Of a DNA stretch of 64,000 nucleotides, positions 23,501 through 35,570 are shown one piece after another. The position numbers and the translations under genes are program-made. Below the pieces are notes generated by a model. The model searched no databases. It was not told where the DNA came from and saw only the letters and a program-made list of their open reading frames with translations. Positions within the stretch are counted from its first letter, which is position 1; each line of letters opens with the position of its first letter. The DNA is from Alectoria sarmentosa (Eukaryota > Ascomycota > Lecanoromycetes > Lecanorales > Parmeliaceae), in contig WOGZ01000086.1 of the NCBI GenBank assembly GCA_009733775.1, positions 1 to 64,000 of the forward strand, read 5' to 3'.

Positions 23501-26500
23501 CAATGGTCCCTCGCCCAGATATGATTGTCTTCCAGACCAGCAGGAGCGATCTTTTCGTGACTTCAATACACTGTGACCATTGTTCCATCTTCATGTAGTA
23601 GGCTATGAGATTCTTGCAGACTGAGATGGTCTCGGATGTCACCGTTGCGCGGGACATGATCGATTCAAAGGCCTCTTTCATGACCGTCGCTGTAGTCGTT
23701 TTCGTTGTGCTACTGGTGGACAGGGTCGTTGTAGTTGTCGTCGAGATCATTTCTGTCATGGTCTCGGAGATCAAGACTTCGCAGGATTCGGTGTGCTCTT
23801 GCTTGCCATGAGACGAAAACCATCCCCAGCATTTCTTGAACACGGATACGGCCACGGACAGAAGGCTGACAGCACGCATGAGTTCTCCGACGACTTTGAG
23901 TCTCAAGAAAATCGTCTCGGATTCGAAGTCATACTCTTCGTACTCAGTCCAAATGCAAATGAGTACGTTGGAGGCTTCCTCATGTCGATGACGGCGCTGT
24001 AGGAATCGCACGTACTCCAAAACTATATCGATGGTGTGAATGTGTACTTCCACCCCGTGATGATGGTGGGAATGATGACATTGCTCAGTAAGGCGACTCC
24101 AGAGTGTGATGTATAGTTCTTCAGCCAGGAAGTATTCACCGCGCGCTTCGTAGGATACTGCCAACTCTATGGTCAATTGGATGCGGCGAATGTCCCAAAC
24201 TTCCAAATCCTTGGCGATGTCGAAAATGCCACTTTCATACTCGACAACATCTATCTTCTTGTCGGCTTTCTTGAGCACAATAGTCAGCTGTTCGGATATA
24301 CTCGTCTCTTCCTACAGGGTAGTGTTAGTAAGGGATCTGTAAGATTCGACAACCGCCAAGGCAATGCGATTGAAAGAACAAGTTCGATGGTTAGCATCAA
24401 CTTACCTCTGATCCCTTGCCATATCGTGTTATGATAATCTCACGAAGCTCGCGCCAAACAGCTTCGGCATGGTGCTCTTCTCGAATGTCAATGTACAGCT
24501 GGGCGAGCATCTTGTAAGAGCGGATCACGAGGTCGTGCGTCTTTCCATATTGATGTGTGTAGGCGTTGATGATGTATTTCAGCATCCCCTCCTTACATGT
24601 TGCCAGTTCCGTGCGTGTCGTCGTTTTGATGGTCTCGGTAATCGTTAGGAATGTCGTGGTACATCCAATGGTAACCGTATGGTTTTCGCGCAATATTCCT
24701 TGGCCAATGTGTGACGCTCGATAGTAGCACATGCTGGCCTCTGTCGTCTTCGACCGCTTCTGGTACAGGCTCCCACAGATAATCAAGCTTTGGAGTACTG
24801 ACTCATGTTTCTCAGTAAATACGTCTTGACGCACTCGACGGGCGAGCTCATGCGTCTTGATAGGCTCGATCAACGACTCCCAGCAGGTCCACTCGAGCAA
24901 CGCAAGCTGTGTTGAGCTGGGAAATACGGCCTTCAGATCAGCCGAGAGCTTGAAACTATCGGCAGCTGTGTACATCTGGGAAGCGTGGAAGTGCAAAATC
25001 CAGTATCGCACTGCATATTCCAAAAGTCGATGACTTTCAAAAAGTTCGTTGACCTCTGTCTTCGCCATCATCTCCAAGGCTGGGTCCCGAGCGTTGGTCA
25101 GGCTGAATCGGCAATAAGCCAGCAGTCTCACGGTGAGACGGTCCTGTGCAGCTTTATAGCTCAGAACTTTCTTGCCCTCTTTTTGGAGATTGAGAACATG
25201 AGCTCGAATTGCAGGATGTCGAAAGCGGACGAATCCATTGTCGAGGATGACGAGAGCTCCTAACGAGGCCTTGATGTCCTCTATGATGTCCTTCTTCCGG
25301 TCCACCGAAGGCTTCTTCTGCTGGTCGTCGAATTGCAACAGATCCTTGACTTCGGTGATGGTGAATGGCCGCTCAGCGACGAGCATCCAGGACAGCAAGT
25401 GATTCGTGTCTGACCTTGAGAAGTCCAACGTATCCACTAGCTTCTTGATCAGCTCATCAAGAGATTTTGGTGCATCCTTGGCAGCTTTGACAGCTTTAGT
25501 GAACCCTTCCTGGGATTTCTCCTGCCTCAGGAACTTGATAGTCAAGAGAAGGCCGAGACAGTTGCTGTTGGCGGCCTGAATCAGATCCCCTACAACCTTT
25601 TCGCGAGCATGTTCACTTTGTCCTTGGTAATGCACGTCGCCATGGAGTGCATGCGCAGCAACGTGGCGAAGATCCTCTAGCGTATGATCATGGGTAATCT
25701 TGAACGTCTGAATCTTCCCTTGGGTCGGCTTTGGTGCAGCGTCTCGAGACAGTATGATGGTCTGCATGTTGGCATGCTTCGCGGCGAGCGCCCCGATATG
25801 ATTGTTGATTTGCTTTCTGTTTTGCTCGCCACCCTGCGCTTCGTCCAGGCCATCCATGATAACAAAGAGAGGGTGTTTGCTGGCATATCGACGTAGCCCG
25901 TTTTTCAAAGATTGCCACAAGGAGTTCTCAGAGTTGCTGGTATCTTTCGATAATGAGTTCTCGTACGCCTGAGCCAGATCTTGAAACAAAATCTCATCGC
26001 CTATATTTTTTTCGAGGAGCTGTAGCAACAAACGCTTAGCTAATGCAACAGACGAAGTCTCGCTGGGAACGTCTGCTTCTATTCAACACGTCAGTATGCA
26101 GGGGTCAAAGGCTCAGAACGAAGGCCACAAGAGTGCAGATATGAGTAAGAATGCAGCGATAAGAGAGCCACAACCCTAGCGCAACAGACGAGAATGCAGA
26201 GACGAGATTTAGACTCGCTTTCGATAAGCGGTGTCCGTGAATATGACAGAAAAGGAAGCAGTCGCGCGGAGAAGGGTAACCTACCAATGGTCAAGAACAG
26301 TGTCTCGTATGTTCTCTTGCCGAGCGGTCTCTGTAGTCTCTCATTGATCCAACGAGATAAGACACTCTTGCCGCAGCCTGCGGGTCCGACGATCTCTAAG
26401 CCATCCTCCTCACTTCGTGAGAAGTCGAGGAGATGTCGTTGGAACCATTCACAGGTGTACTCGTCTCGATGGCCAGGAGCGTGAAGACGATTCTTGACCA

Positions 26501-27689
26501 ACGTCTGCAGGTTACGGTCGTGAGGACGGAGCCAGGCCCGAAGCGTCTCGACGTCCATTGAGGCATCATCGCCGAGCTTATACCGCCACATAGCGTCCGT
26601 AATTTGACTTTTGCGGTTGTGGAAAGCTTCGATGTGACCACCAAAAGTGCTGTTGAAATCAAGACTGACTTGTCCGGCCGAGATGGCGTTCACCTGAGCG
26701 TAGTAAGATATGCTCACATCTCGAACTAGCATCAACAAGTCGTTGAAGGCCTGTCCTACCTCCACTCGAATGTGTTCATTGGCGTGGAGGAGATTGTCGT
26801 GGCGCAAGAGGACTGAGATGGATAGTCCAAGCTCATAGAAGACGGCAAAAGTTTTTTCGAGGGCTTGGGCATTGCCTGGGCCAAGCTATGCTCGATTAGT
26901 AGGAAGCTGTAAGGCACGGATTAGAACAATTACCTCGAGCAAGGCGCAAGCCGCCGCCCAAATCAGTTTTGTAGCTTGATCACTGTCACGGACGAAGCCT
27001 TTAACGGCGTCGGAATAGCTCGATGTCTGGAGGGCGAAGAATTCCGCCCTATACCGAGATGACGGAGTCAGCATTGCCTGCTCTAGTGGGGACTTCCTCC
27101 TGGGCACACATCTGAAGAGGTATCACCCCCAAGAAAAGTCTCAAGACTCAACTTGGATTGAAAAGAGGTATATGAACTCTAGAATGACATACCACTTAAG
27201 AACTTTGTCCCATCTCGAGCCTCGATGCGGCATGTATGTGAGCCTCTGTCGCTCGATGAATTGGAGAAAGCCTTCAATGGTCAAGCTGTGAATCGCGGCA
27301 TCATCAACATCATCAAACTCCGCGACAAATTTTCGCCGCGTTGTGATGACAGTCTCTTGGAGCACTGTGATTTGCTGGTCTTTCGAGAAAGTGACACTGG
27401 ACTCGCCCCGTCCTTTGGAGATGCTTGTATGGGCTTGAGAGCCTTTGAAACAGTACTTTGGTCAGCGAGAGGGTAAAGAGATTGGGTAGAGGAATGGCTG
27501 ACGCTGGGCCACATCATGGCTTGTATGGTTTGCATTACCGTTCGGCAAGCCGTTGCGTTTCTTGACTGGGAGTGGTTCATAGACCATAGGCTTGGAGACC
27601 ATCGGCTCCTTGGCAATCACGGCTTGTTTGTCAACGTTATTGTTGTCGTGGTTTTGGCTGCCATTGACGGCGGGAGCGTCGTTAGTCAT
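20568..27689 (-). CDS. NACHT-TPR NLR (STAND) protein
   Basis: An eight-exon model gives about 2,153 aa. Exons run 27,689-27,503; 27,442-27,193; 27,048-26,934; 26,885-26,285; 26,078-24,406; 24,311-22,746; 22,697-21,492; 21,431-20,568. The N-terminal part has the MPHRGSRWDKVLKW and LIWAAACALLE segments of the DUF7708-type domain found upstream of fungal NACHT domains. The NACHT NTPase has a Walker A GPAGCGKS at about residue 350 and a Walker B LFVIMDGLDEA at about 453. After it comes a winged-helix-like region, then roughly 1,200 residues of TPR-like repeats (IYEE, YxxxGxYxxAExLY patterns) with Thr-rich inserts. The tail is acidic and low-complexity. Fungal NLRs sense non-self and trigger cell death or other effectors; the trigger here is unknown. 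The start is uncertain: the frame is open for 100 codons upstream of the chosen Met. Confidence 0.85.
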
Positions 27690-30600
27690 GGCTTTTGGGC
27701 TTGTGCCTTCTTCAGTGCTTTTGTTCAGAGGTATCGCTATATTACTTGAGCTAGATGGTTTCCTAGCTGCGATGATTGTCAAATAAGTAACCGGAAATAC
27801 ACAGGCCCCAGGATAACCTACAGAGAGGACTGCGACGAAGGCCAAGCATGCTCGAACATATGGCAAAAGGATTACAACAGCATCGGTTGAATTGGCATTG
27901 ACGAGTAGAAAGTAAACTTGGCATGAGTATTTGAAGGAGAGAGAGGGAGTATTAACATATAGACCCTGACGATATGTGAGCTGCGCACAGGCCATGCCTC
28001 GACCTTCCCCTCCTGTTGCCCAACGGGATGTGATTTACCTGAGTGATCCGCGGGCCCCAATACGTAGATAGGGATAAATGCTAGTGTAATGTGGACATGC
28101 AGAACCATGACTAGCGCCATGGAGACTTCCAAAAGCCCCTCAAATCCGTTGCAGTGCCCATCCAGGACAGCCTTCGGGATTCGGAATATATGAGCAGACA
28201 TCCGACAGGTCCGATATGCAATCTGCTTCATGCGGCATCCCCGTGTCCGCACATCTTTTCAGCCAGCCCTATCATTTGCTGGGAACGGCGTGACAGAATG
28301 GTATCAGCGCGGGTGGGGGTTGTACTCTGGGATCACAGGCTCGATGAGGTGTTCAAATAAGGACTTGGTGGGACAATGGGTCTTGGCTGATGCGAGACGA
28401 CTGAAAGAATAGTATCAGGGTCGGAAATGCCTCACTCAATCCGGGGCTCATACTCTACTTTGGGGGTTCGACATAGTTAGAGATCGTCTCCGCTGCAATC
28501 CCAATGCCGCTTCTGAGCGAATGATGGCGGCCGCGTGGCTGGCTGAATTGAAGGTCCAAGGCTGCCTAGGCCCCCGACTAAGGTTGGCGACACCATGTCG
28601 TGGCGTACCGGAGGATATTTCTAGGCTGGTGACCAAGACAGGGTGGGTGTATCATGCCAAAGGGTGATGAAGAGAGCGGCCAATAAGATGTATAACCCCT
28701 GTGTCAGGATGTCGTCTGTGGTAGCGGGAGATGGGCGACAGGGTTCCTCAGGTGAAGTATAAGATCTGTGGCTTTTCTCAAGGACATGATCGAGATTCTT
28801 GCATTCACACGCTATTCACATATTACTACCATCTATTCACATGCTATTCACACACTATTCCCTAAAAATCCTGGTCGAATTGATGCTCTGCGCTATTTAG
28901 GGGCCACAACAGCTGTCAGACCTCAAAAGGGAAAATGTGGCTTATTGATCTGCAGCTGAAGGGAGGGGGAAGGAAGCTCCAAAGATCGGCTCGCGTAGAT
29001 CCCGTACCGCCGAGTCAGGCCGAGGGGAGAGGGGCAAGGGAATGAGACGTCTTGACCATTCCATCCCCCTCCTCCTTTCTTCTTGCAATCTGCTTTGTGA
29101 ACCCGCTTTCTTCTTTGCGGCGAGACTCCTTGCAAAGAATCGTAAATTTTGGAAGTCACGACTTGCATTTCCCGCTGACAATGCCAAGGGATAGGGCGGC
29201 AACCTCGCCAGAGGTCCAAGCGCCGGGAGGTTCCGAGGAAGAAACCCTGTAACGATTGAAGCGCTACGGTGACGGAAACAAATAATAATGCTCAAGAGAC
29301 CAGCTTCGGCGCTGAAGTCGACAGGTATAGCAAGCAGCACTCGTATTGCCTTGCAAGGCGACGTGGCTTGTAGTGATCAACCCAAGCTCCTCCTGATATA
29401 CTCAACCCCAAGCCCGTATCCCAAGAATTTGCCTGCTCGCAGCAAGGACTCACGACTCCTCACCGGTCACTGATTGCCGCAATGGCCAATCGCGCAAAAG
29501 GGCGGCGTTGTGATTGATGAAGGCTAGGAGAATTACCCCGCATTCGATAAGTCCCTGAGAGCCTTGGCGTCATCGTCAACAGCGGTCGAAATACTTTACG
29601 GTAAAAGACTGCGATGCCCACTCCCGAAAAATCAAAGACTCGACTACTCGGACCCTTTCCAAAGCCCCCAAAGTCAATTGCTTCCGGACCAACATTAGTC
29701 TGTGTATTATAGCTGTATATCAGAGAAACCTTCAGCTAATTTGTTGAACTTTGCGATATTATTTATCAGGAATGAGAGGAATTAGATTTGCCTTGACAAG
29801 AATCGACCTTTATATACACTTCATGCCGACGACGGTCACAGCCGACAGCATAACGATCCGACAGTGCTTCTGGCCTAGACATTATACATTGCCTCGCTAG
29901 TCGCCGACGAAGTGAGATGACTGATGCTAAAGAAACTTGACTCTCAAAAGAGACTTGAAAAGCGTGAAATAAGAAGGCTTAGTTCTTCGCCGAGCTCTAA
30001 AATGCTAGCTAAACAACGATGGCAATCCTTGAATAACTTCATAATCTACTTGCTACGTTAGAAACATTGTCCACGGATATCACGATAGATAGTTCTTAAC
30101 GTATTTAGCTGGTAGCGAAGTTGAGACGACTTGATCCTTTTTACCTTTCGGCCTTTACTGCGGACAGTACATGTCTGCTGGCGAGCCTATCCCCTTTCCC
30201 CTACTTTAGCGCGTATCTGGACGAAAGAATGGGAAGCCCCTGCCTTCAAGCCTGCCTATTGTGATTTAGCCATGTGCGGGAGGCTTGAGTATCCGAGTCT
30301 TCCCAAATGCGGGAATGAGCAACGCAGTCTTCTCCCGAACGCTTGAGGACCAGGAACTTAGTAAGCGGCGATGCGAGAAGCGGGCTAGCATTTGACCACT
30401 AGGTACGCAATGTCAAACCTTGGGGTCTGCGCAACGCCATTCCAAACAATCCTTTGACGGATTTGGTTGCAGAGAAAGAAGGTATTTGCAGATAGTGACA
30501 TGGGTGCTCAATGAAGTCCTATTGCCTACCTACCTAGGTACTCAAGGCTTAAGTATTTAGTGCGGTCTTCGATCGGCGGCCAGGACTGATTAGTATAGCG

Positions 30601-31014
30601 CCGCTCGAGCATTAAGTACGCAAGAGTTATTAACTTCAGGCTTAGTCACACGGACTGCCGCTAGTGATCAGACCCAGGCTCCGCTAGAGGCATTCGAGAC
30701 ATTATCGGGGCCTAGGCATTTTGAAATTTGGGTTTTGGGTGCAGAAAGAACAAAGGAACAGAATTCTCGGAATGTGAGTAGGAAGGATCATATTTTCCAA
30801 GGAAGCAGGAGGATTCTTCTATGTAGCATGATTCCCTCGTCAAGCAGCACTATTCTACATCTGGTATAGCAGAGAAAGCCTACCCAGCACCTTCCTTCTT
30901 GCAGTAGCGTGTGATGTGAAAGTGGTCATGGTCGACCGACCAGACCCGACCCCAGTGCGAGTCTAGCTACCTTACCTTAAGTAAAGTAGTTTTCTCATTT
31001 TGACCGCGCGTTCC
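27690..31014. other. Long intergenic stretch, no gene supported
   Basis: Only short open frames are present. On the minus strand around 27,700-28,200 some frames encode hydrophobic stretches with a plausible GTAAAT donor at about 28,040; these might be extra 5' exons or leader of the NLR gene, but I cannot support it. Around 28,800-28,860 the motif CTATTCACA recurs about four times. Otherwise nothing is seen. Confidence 0.5.
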
Positions 31015-31024
31015 GTTTGTACAC

Positions 31025-31689
31025 GGGCGAATTACTACTGCATACCCCAAACCATGCATTTATTACATCTTCATACCCCAAACTACTGAATCGTACCCCA
31101 TCACCAAAAAAAGAGATATGTTTCGATAATTTGTCAATTGTAAGAGTATGATTCGATAATTTACCATTGTAGTGTAGAGTGCAGAGTAGAGTATGTTAGG
31201 CATAAATGTTATGACCATGGATATAATCGCATGAGTATGATAATGGCATGGGTGTGATAACCATGGGTGTGATAATTATGGTTAGGTATTGATATGATAA
31301 GTATGAGTATGGTAGCCATGGGTGTGGTCGCATGCGACCTTCCAGAATGGCTATCACACTCATGTCTGGCCATGACTAATAGCATACTCTTGCGACCACA
31401 CTCATGGTTACCATACCCATTCGATCACACCCATAGCTACCATACCCATTCGATCACACCCATAGCTACCATACCCATGCGACCATACCCATGGTTATCA
31501 CACCCATACCTGGCATACTCTACTCTACACTCTACTCCACATTACAATGACAAACTACCGAATCATACCCTTACAGTTGACAAATAACCGAATCGTACCC
31601 CTTTTTTTGGTGATGAAATATGATTCAGTAGTTTGGGGTATGAAAATGTAATAAATGCATGGTCTGGGGTATGAAGTAGTAATTTGCCC
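31025..31689. mobile_element. Foldback/MITE element with 10-bp target duplication
   Basis: The element starts GGGCGAATTACTACTGCATA and ends with its near reverse complement, ...GAAGTAGTAATTTGCCC. The inverted arms run about 170 bp inward on each side (31,025-31,196 and 31,510-31,689) and weaker symmetry continues to the centre. The ten bases on each side are identical: GTTTGTACAC at 31,015-31,024 and 31,690-31,699. No transposase is encoded. Target duplications of 9-11 bp are typical of Mutator-like (MULE) transposons, so this is probably a non-autonomous MULE-type foldback element (inference). The centre holds a perfect 29-bp tandem pair at 31,411-31,468. The composition is normal, so it has not been through the mutation seen at 1-15,960. 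Confidence 0.85.
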
Positions 31690-31699
31690 GTTTGTACAC

Positions 31700-32922
31700 A
31701 GTACAGGGTCCTTTTCCCATCGGCGTTGCTCCCCTGCCAGTTTCCGCGAGCAACTAGGCCAGTTTCGGTCGCTTAGTAAACAGATTTGATCAATCTGGAA
31801 TGAGCGTGCTGAAAATCGGCCAAGCCCGCTCTGAGGGTGGGCGACGCCCATGTCACCAATGTGAAAGCTCCCTCTATCTACTACCTACTCCTGGCTTATG
31901 AACGACGCGTGGAGAGAGCAATTTATCGTTCTTCCTTCATGTAGGGTGTACTTTACCAACAATGGGCGCACAAGCCTACCCCTCAAAATATTCTAGGTAT
32001 TACAAGAAGAGGACTCTTCAATTCAAGCAAAAAATATCCTTTCCCCCATTCGCTTCTTCATCTCAGATTCAGCCATGAAGCAGCGCCATCACAATAAATG
32101 TATCCTTCTTTTCTAGCAAGTTCATCCTACGTGTCTTCCTCCTACTTATCCACGCATCTCATGGCGAAAGTAAATACACTATCCTCCAACTGCAATCCAC
32201 TTTTGATAGCTTTCAAAGATTTGAGTGACTGACGCTGAAGTCTGCTGTTTTCTCCCCCGAAAGCGCTCTCTGAACACAGGGGAGCATATACAAACAAGTC
32301 ATCGCATAAACAAAGAACGCCCCATAATTTTACACGCTCAAGATCTCTTAGCGGATACCTCATCGTTGAACCCCAGCAGGATGTACGCTCAAAAAGCCGT
32401 CATTTGCTCAGCACGAAAGCAATTCGCCGTATTCTTGGATTCTGAACCGTTTCATTTGATGCGCAGAATAAATGGTGCCTTTGTGCAAAAAGAACAAGGC
32501 CATTTTGTTGAAACATGATGATGGGATGTGATGTGAAGGACGGATTGATTATTCTCCTAAGGCGAGCTGTCCTCTATATAGTAGAAAAGTATGTGGCTGG
32601 CATGGCAACAGGCCGGAGGAGACTGGGAACCAATCGTTCTTTCAACACATTTCGCTGCCATCTTTGTTATGCCCACAATGCCCAATTTTGACTCACAAGA
32701 CCTCCAAAAGTACATTCTCGACGCCTCCCAATACAAAGACAAGTGGAGCAACACAATGCGTTCATCCACGACCCAGAGGCTGTCTTTGTTCAGCTTCGGT
32801 ACCCTATTATGTTCTCACTCCCTCCCCTAACCTTGTTATCAAACCTACAAAATTTGTCAATCTTTCGCAGCATATATTGAAATCTTCAGTCACATTCGAG
32901 AGAAAAACCCCTCTGTCTCAAC
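31700..32922. other. Intergenic upstream of the RING gene
   Basis: No gene is supported; overlapping short frames only. The last 100 bp before the RING gene are rich in CT/CA, as is usual for fungal 5' leaders. Confidence 0.45.
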
Positions 32923-33678
32923 ATGTCTCAAGAATTTCTTAACCAGCTTTTCAGCAAAGTTGAGAACCGCGTCCACTCCGATCAGGACCAGTGCACGATC
33001 TGCCTGGACAGGTACAACACGATAAATCTCTCGACGGGAACTATGGAATGTGAAATTCGTTTACCCTGTGGTCATGGGGTAGGTTCGGCATGCATCGCCA
33101 CATGGCTTGGGATGAACAACACTTGTCCACTATGTCGCAGAGTGCTCTTCCCGGCGCAACCTCGCCCATACCTCGGGCACGGCATCATAAACGAGGGTGT
33201 TCCAGCGACACGGCCTACTCCAGCGACACGGCCTACTCCAGCTACGCAGCCCACGCCACGCCGACCACACGTGGCCCCGACGCCCACCGTCTACAGTCGG
33301 GACGTCGAAATCCGCCTCTGCACCGCTCTCTGCCCTACCATCTGCTCTTTATTCGATCTCGACAACAACGTCAGGCGGTTCGCCCAATCAATGGTCGATC
33401 ATTTGACGCCCTACGTTGAGAGTTGTGGGCCGACGCGCATCGCCGGCGTCTGTGTTTACATGGCGTCGCACGTCATGGGTCAACCACACAGCCTTTGGGA
33501 GATTGAGGGGCCCGGGGCGAGCAGGAGAGGTGAGATTGGCGATATCTACAGACACGTTTACCCCGATCGAGAGAACCTGATCGACGCTGGAGACCTCGAA
33601 CGACGTGGCTATGTGGATATCCTCGGGGCTCTGCGGGCTTTGCCGAGCATAGTCTGGCCTCCTCTTGAGGGTGCATGA
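32923..33678 (+). CDS. RING-finger protein with fungal C-terminal domain
   Basis: Single-exon gene of 251 aa, starting MSQEFLNQLFSKVE. A RING finger occupies about residues 24-72: CTIC, then LPCGHGVGSAC, then NTCPLC. In many fungal RINGs of this type the second His is replaced, as here (CGHxxxxxC). RING domains recruit E2 enzymes for ubiquitin transfer. Residues about 92-106 are a short tandem ATRPTP repeat (a repeated 18-bp unit near 33,199-33,250). The C-terminal 140 residues form a helical domain with TRIAGVCVYMASHVMG, reminiscent of the cyclin-like fold of TFIIB, where a similar AxxVYxASH helix occurs; this similarity is only suggestive. A Cys pair (CTALCPTIC) precedes it. The substrate is unknown. 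Confidence 0.8.
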   Translation: MSQEFLNQLFSKVENRVHSDQDQCTICLDRYNTINLSTGTMECEIRLPCGHGVGSACIATWLGMNNTCPLCRRVLFPAQPRPYLGHGIINEGVPATRPTPATRPTPATQPTPRRPHVAPTPTVYSRDVEIRLCTALCPTICSLFDLDNNVRRFAQSMVDHLTPYVESCGPTRIAGVCVYMASHVMGQPHSLWEIEGPGASRRGEIGDIYRHVYPDRENLIDAGDLERRGYVDILGALRALPSIVWPPLEGA

Positions 33679-35570
33679 GGCAGATGTAAATGCGCTACCC
33701 TTTAGTTGCGATCACACTTCAGAGCCGCCTGGAAGGAATCGAGTGACTTGATGTTAAAGCTAGCGTCTTTCCGCCGCGAACAATCATCACGAAAGATGTA
33801 AGTAGAGTGAAAAGAAAAAAACGTCCTACACTTATACATGATCAAGACCCAATAGTGTTACGATGTTGGACTTAAAAATAATATCTTGCAAAAGATCCAG
33901 TCACCCGACTACGACGACGGTGTAGGACAGCACGAATAGTAGCTCGTGACAGAAGGCGTGGTAGTGTGTATGCAAGGACTAATCCTATAATTTCATCCTA
34001 GCAAGCTTGCCCATTACAGCCACCGCCAACCTTTCCTACTTATCCACAACAGAACTGCATGTGCTACCTATCCGGATCCGTTTTGGTGCGCGCATGTTAT
34101 GGTAGCACACAGAGGGTGGTGGCAATATCACCGCCCTGACTATAACGCTAAGCTTCTTCTGCAGGTTCCTAAAGTACGCCGTCAACGTCGGACTCCGTGG
34201 TATGTAGACTTTACGTCGTACATATAACGCTAAGCCTCTTTTGCAGGTTCGTTCCTACGCCGTCAACGGACCCCCTCGTAAATCATCATCATCGATCGGT
34301 CTTGAGCAGAATTGACGTCCTACATGTTCGATTGTGAGTTCTATCTATCTATCTATCTATCAGCGCCGCCACCAATATTGCTTTCCTTCCCCCCTCCCCC
34401 CCCCGGTCCGTCTAATCCGCCCGTCCGTTCATACCATCATTGTAAAGTCGTCGGTCTCACCCGTAACGTAACTTTATCGGACTACTTACCTTGGCGCGAG
34501 GATCCCTAAAAGACCGCACCGCACCGCACCGCACCCAGTAAATCGCCCCGTCCCACAGCCCCATTCCCTTCCCTTCCCATGTCGCCGGCGCTCTCTCTCG
34601 ACGAGCTCTCGTCGATTGATCGGGCAGCTGCGGTGAATTGATGAGGCCGTTGATGATTGCCTATGCCTATGCCTAAGGTACTTGGCGCTCGATGAGATTT
34701 TCTTGGCATGGCGAAACGCGTGACATGTATGTTAGTTAGTTCATGGCCTTCGCTGGGACTGACTCCTGTCGGCTCCTGTGCGGTTTGTATGTCATGATGA
34801 GTAGATGTTTGAGTTCGTTGGGGCCGTTAAGGATGCTGGGGGAGGTTGGCGAGGACGATTCAAGAACGAGCTGAGTGTTTCGGCGGCGCTGGGTGTTGGG
34901 TGTTGGGTGCTGGGGGTGGGAGAAGAGATTGGAGGGAGGGAGGTAGAGTGAGTGAGATTTTTGCGCTGCGGTTCGTTGGAGAGGATAGATCGCACTGCTT
35001 TTCTGATGGCTTCATTGGAGTGGGTTTGTGGATGTGCTGGGTTGTGTGGCTGTTGGGGATGAAGAGGAGATGAGATCGGAGGCTGTGGAAGAGAAAAAAT
35101 GGTGGGGGGGGGGGGCAGGGGCTTTTGAAAGTAGCATAGGGCATCTATGGAGAGCCGTAAGGTAGGGATATTGAAAAAAAAGATGAAGATGAGTATGAGT
35201 TGAGGATGCGTCGATAATGCCGGGTTTGGTCGTCGCTGATGGTGTTTTGCTCATAGCTGATAGATTCTAGGTGGGTACGCTTGTGATTGGTTCAGGCATG
35301 AGGAGAGAGAGCGGCCGGCGTGAGGACATACGGAAAGCGCTCTTTTAGGTAAGAAAGGGCATGTAGTAGAAGTCATGTTCTAGAGTTGGAGATTGAGTCG
35401 GCACCATGGCGAGGGCCGGCAGCTTTCTGTTTTGAGATATCTATGTCCCTGCACAATGTATGTGTTCAATCGGACCAACTATCGTGTACCACATTGCCAG
35501 GAACGAAGCTGAGTTCCCCAGGCGAATGGACCCAATAAAATGCGTGTACAATGCAAGTCAGAATGTCGCA
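33679..35570. other. Intergenic with several simple repeats
   Basis: No gene is supported. It contains the imperfect direct repeat at 34,141-34,268, CTAT units at about 34,340-34,362, GCACC units at about 34,513-34,535, and a G run near 35,103-35,116. Confidence 0.5.
34141..34268 (+). repeat. Imperfect 46-47-bp direct repeat
   Basis: 34,141-34,187 and 34,223-34,268 both start TATAACGCTAAGC, then share CTTYTGCAGGTTC and end TACGCCGTCAACG. They lie 35 bp apart. They show a few substitutions and no coding sense. Confidence 0.75.

Noticed and set aside
27872..28252. Minus-strand frame with hydrophobic segments upstream of the NLR
   Set aside because: No conserved pattern and splicing to the NLR cannot be shown; could be leader sequence.
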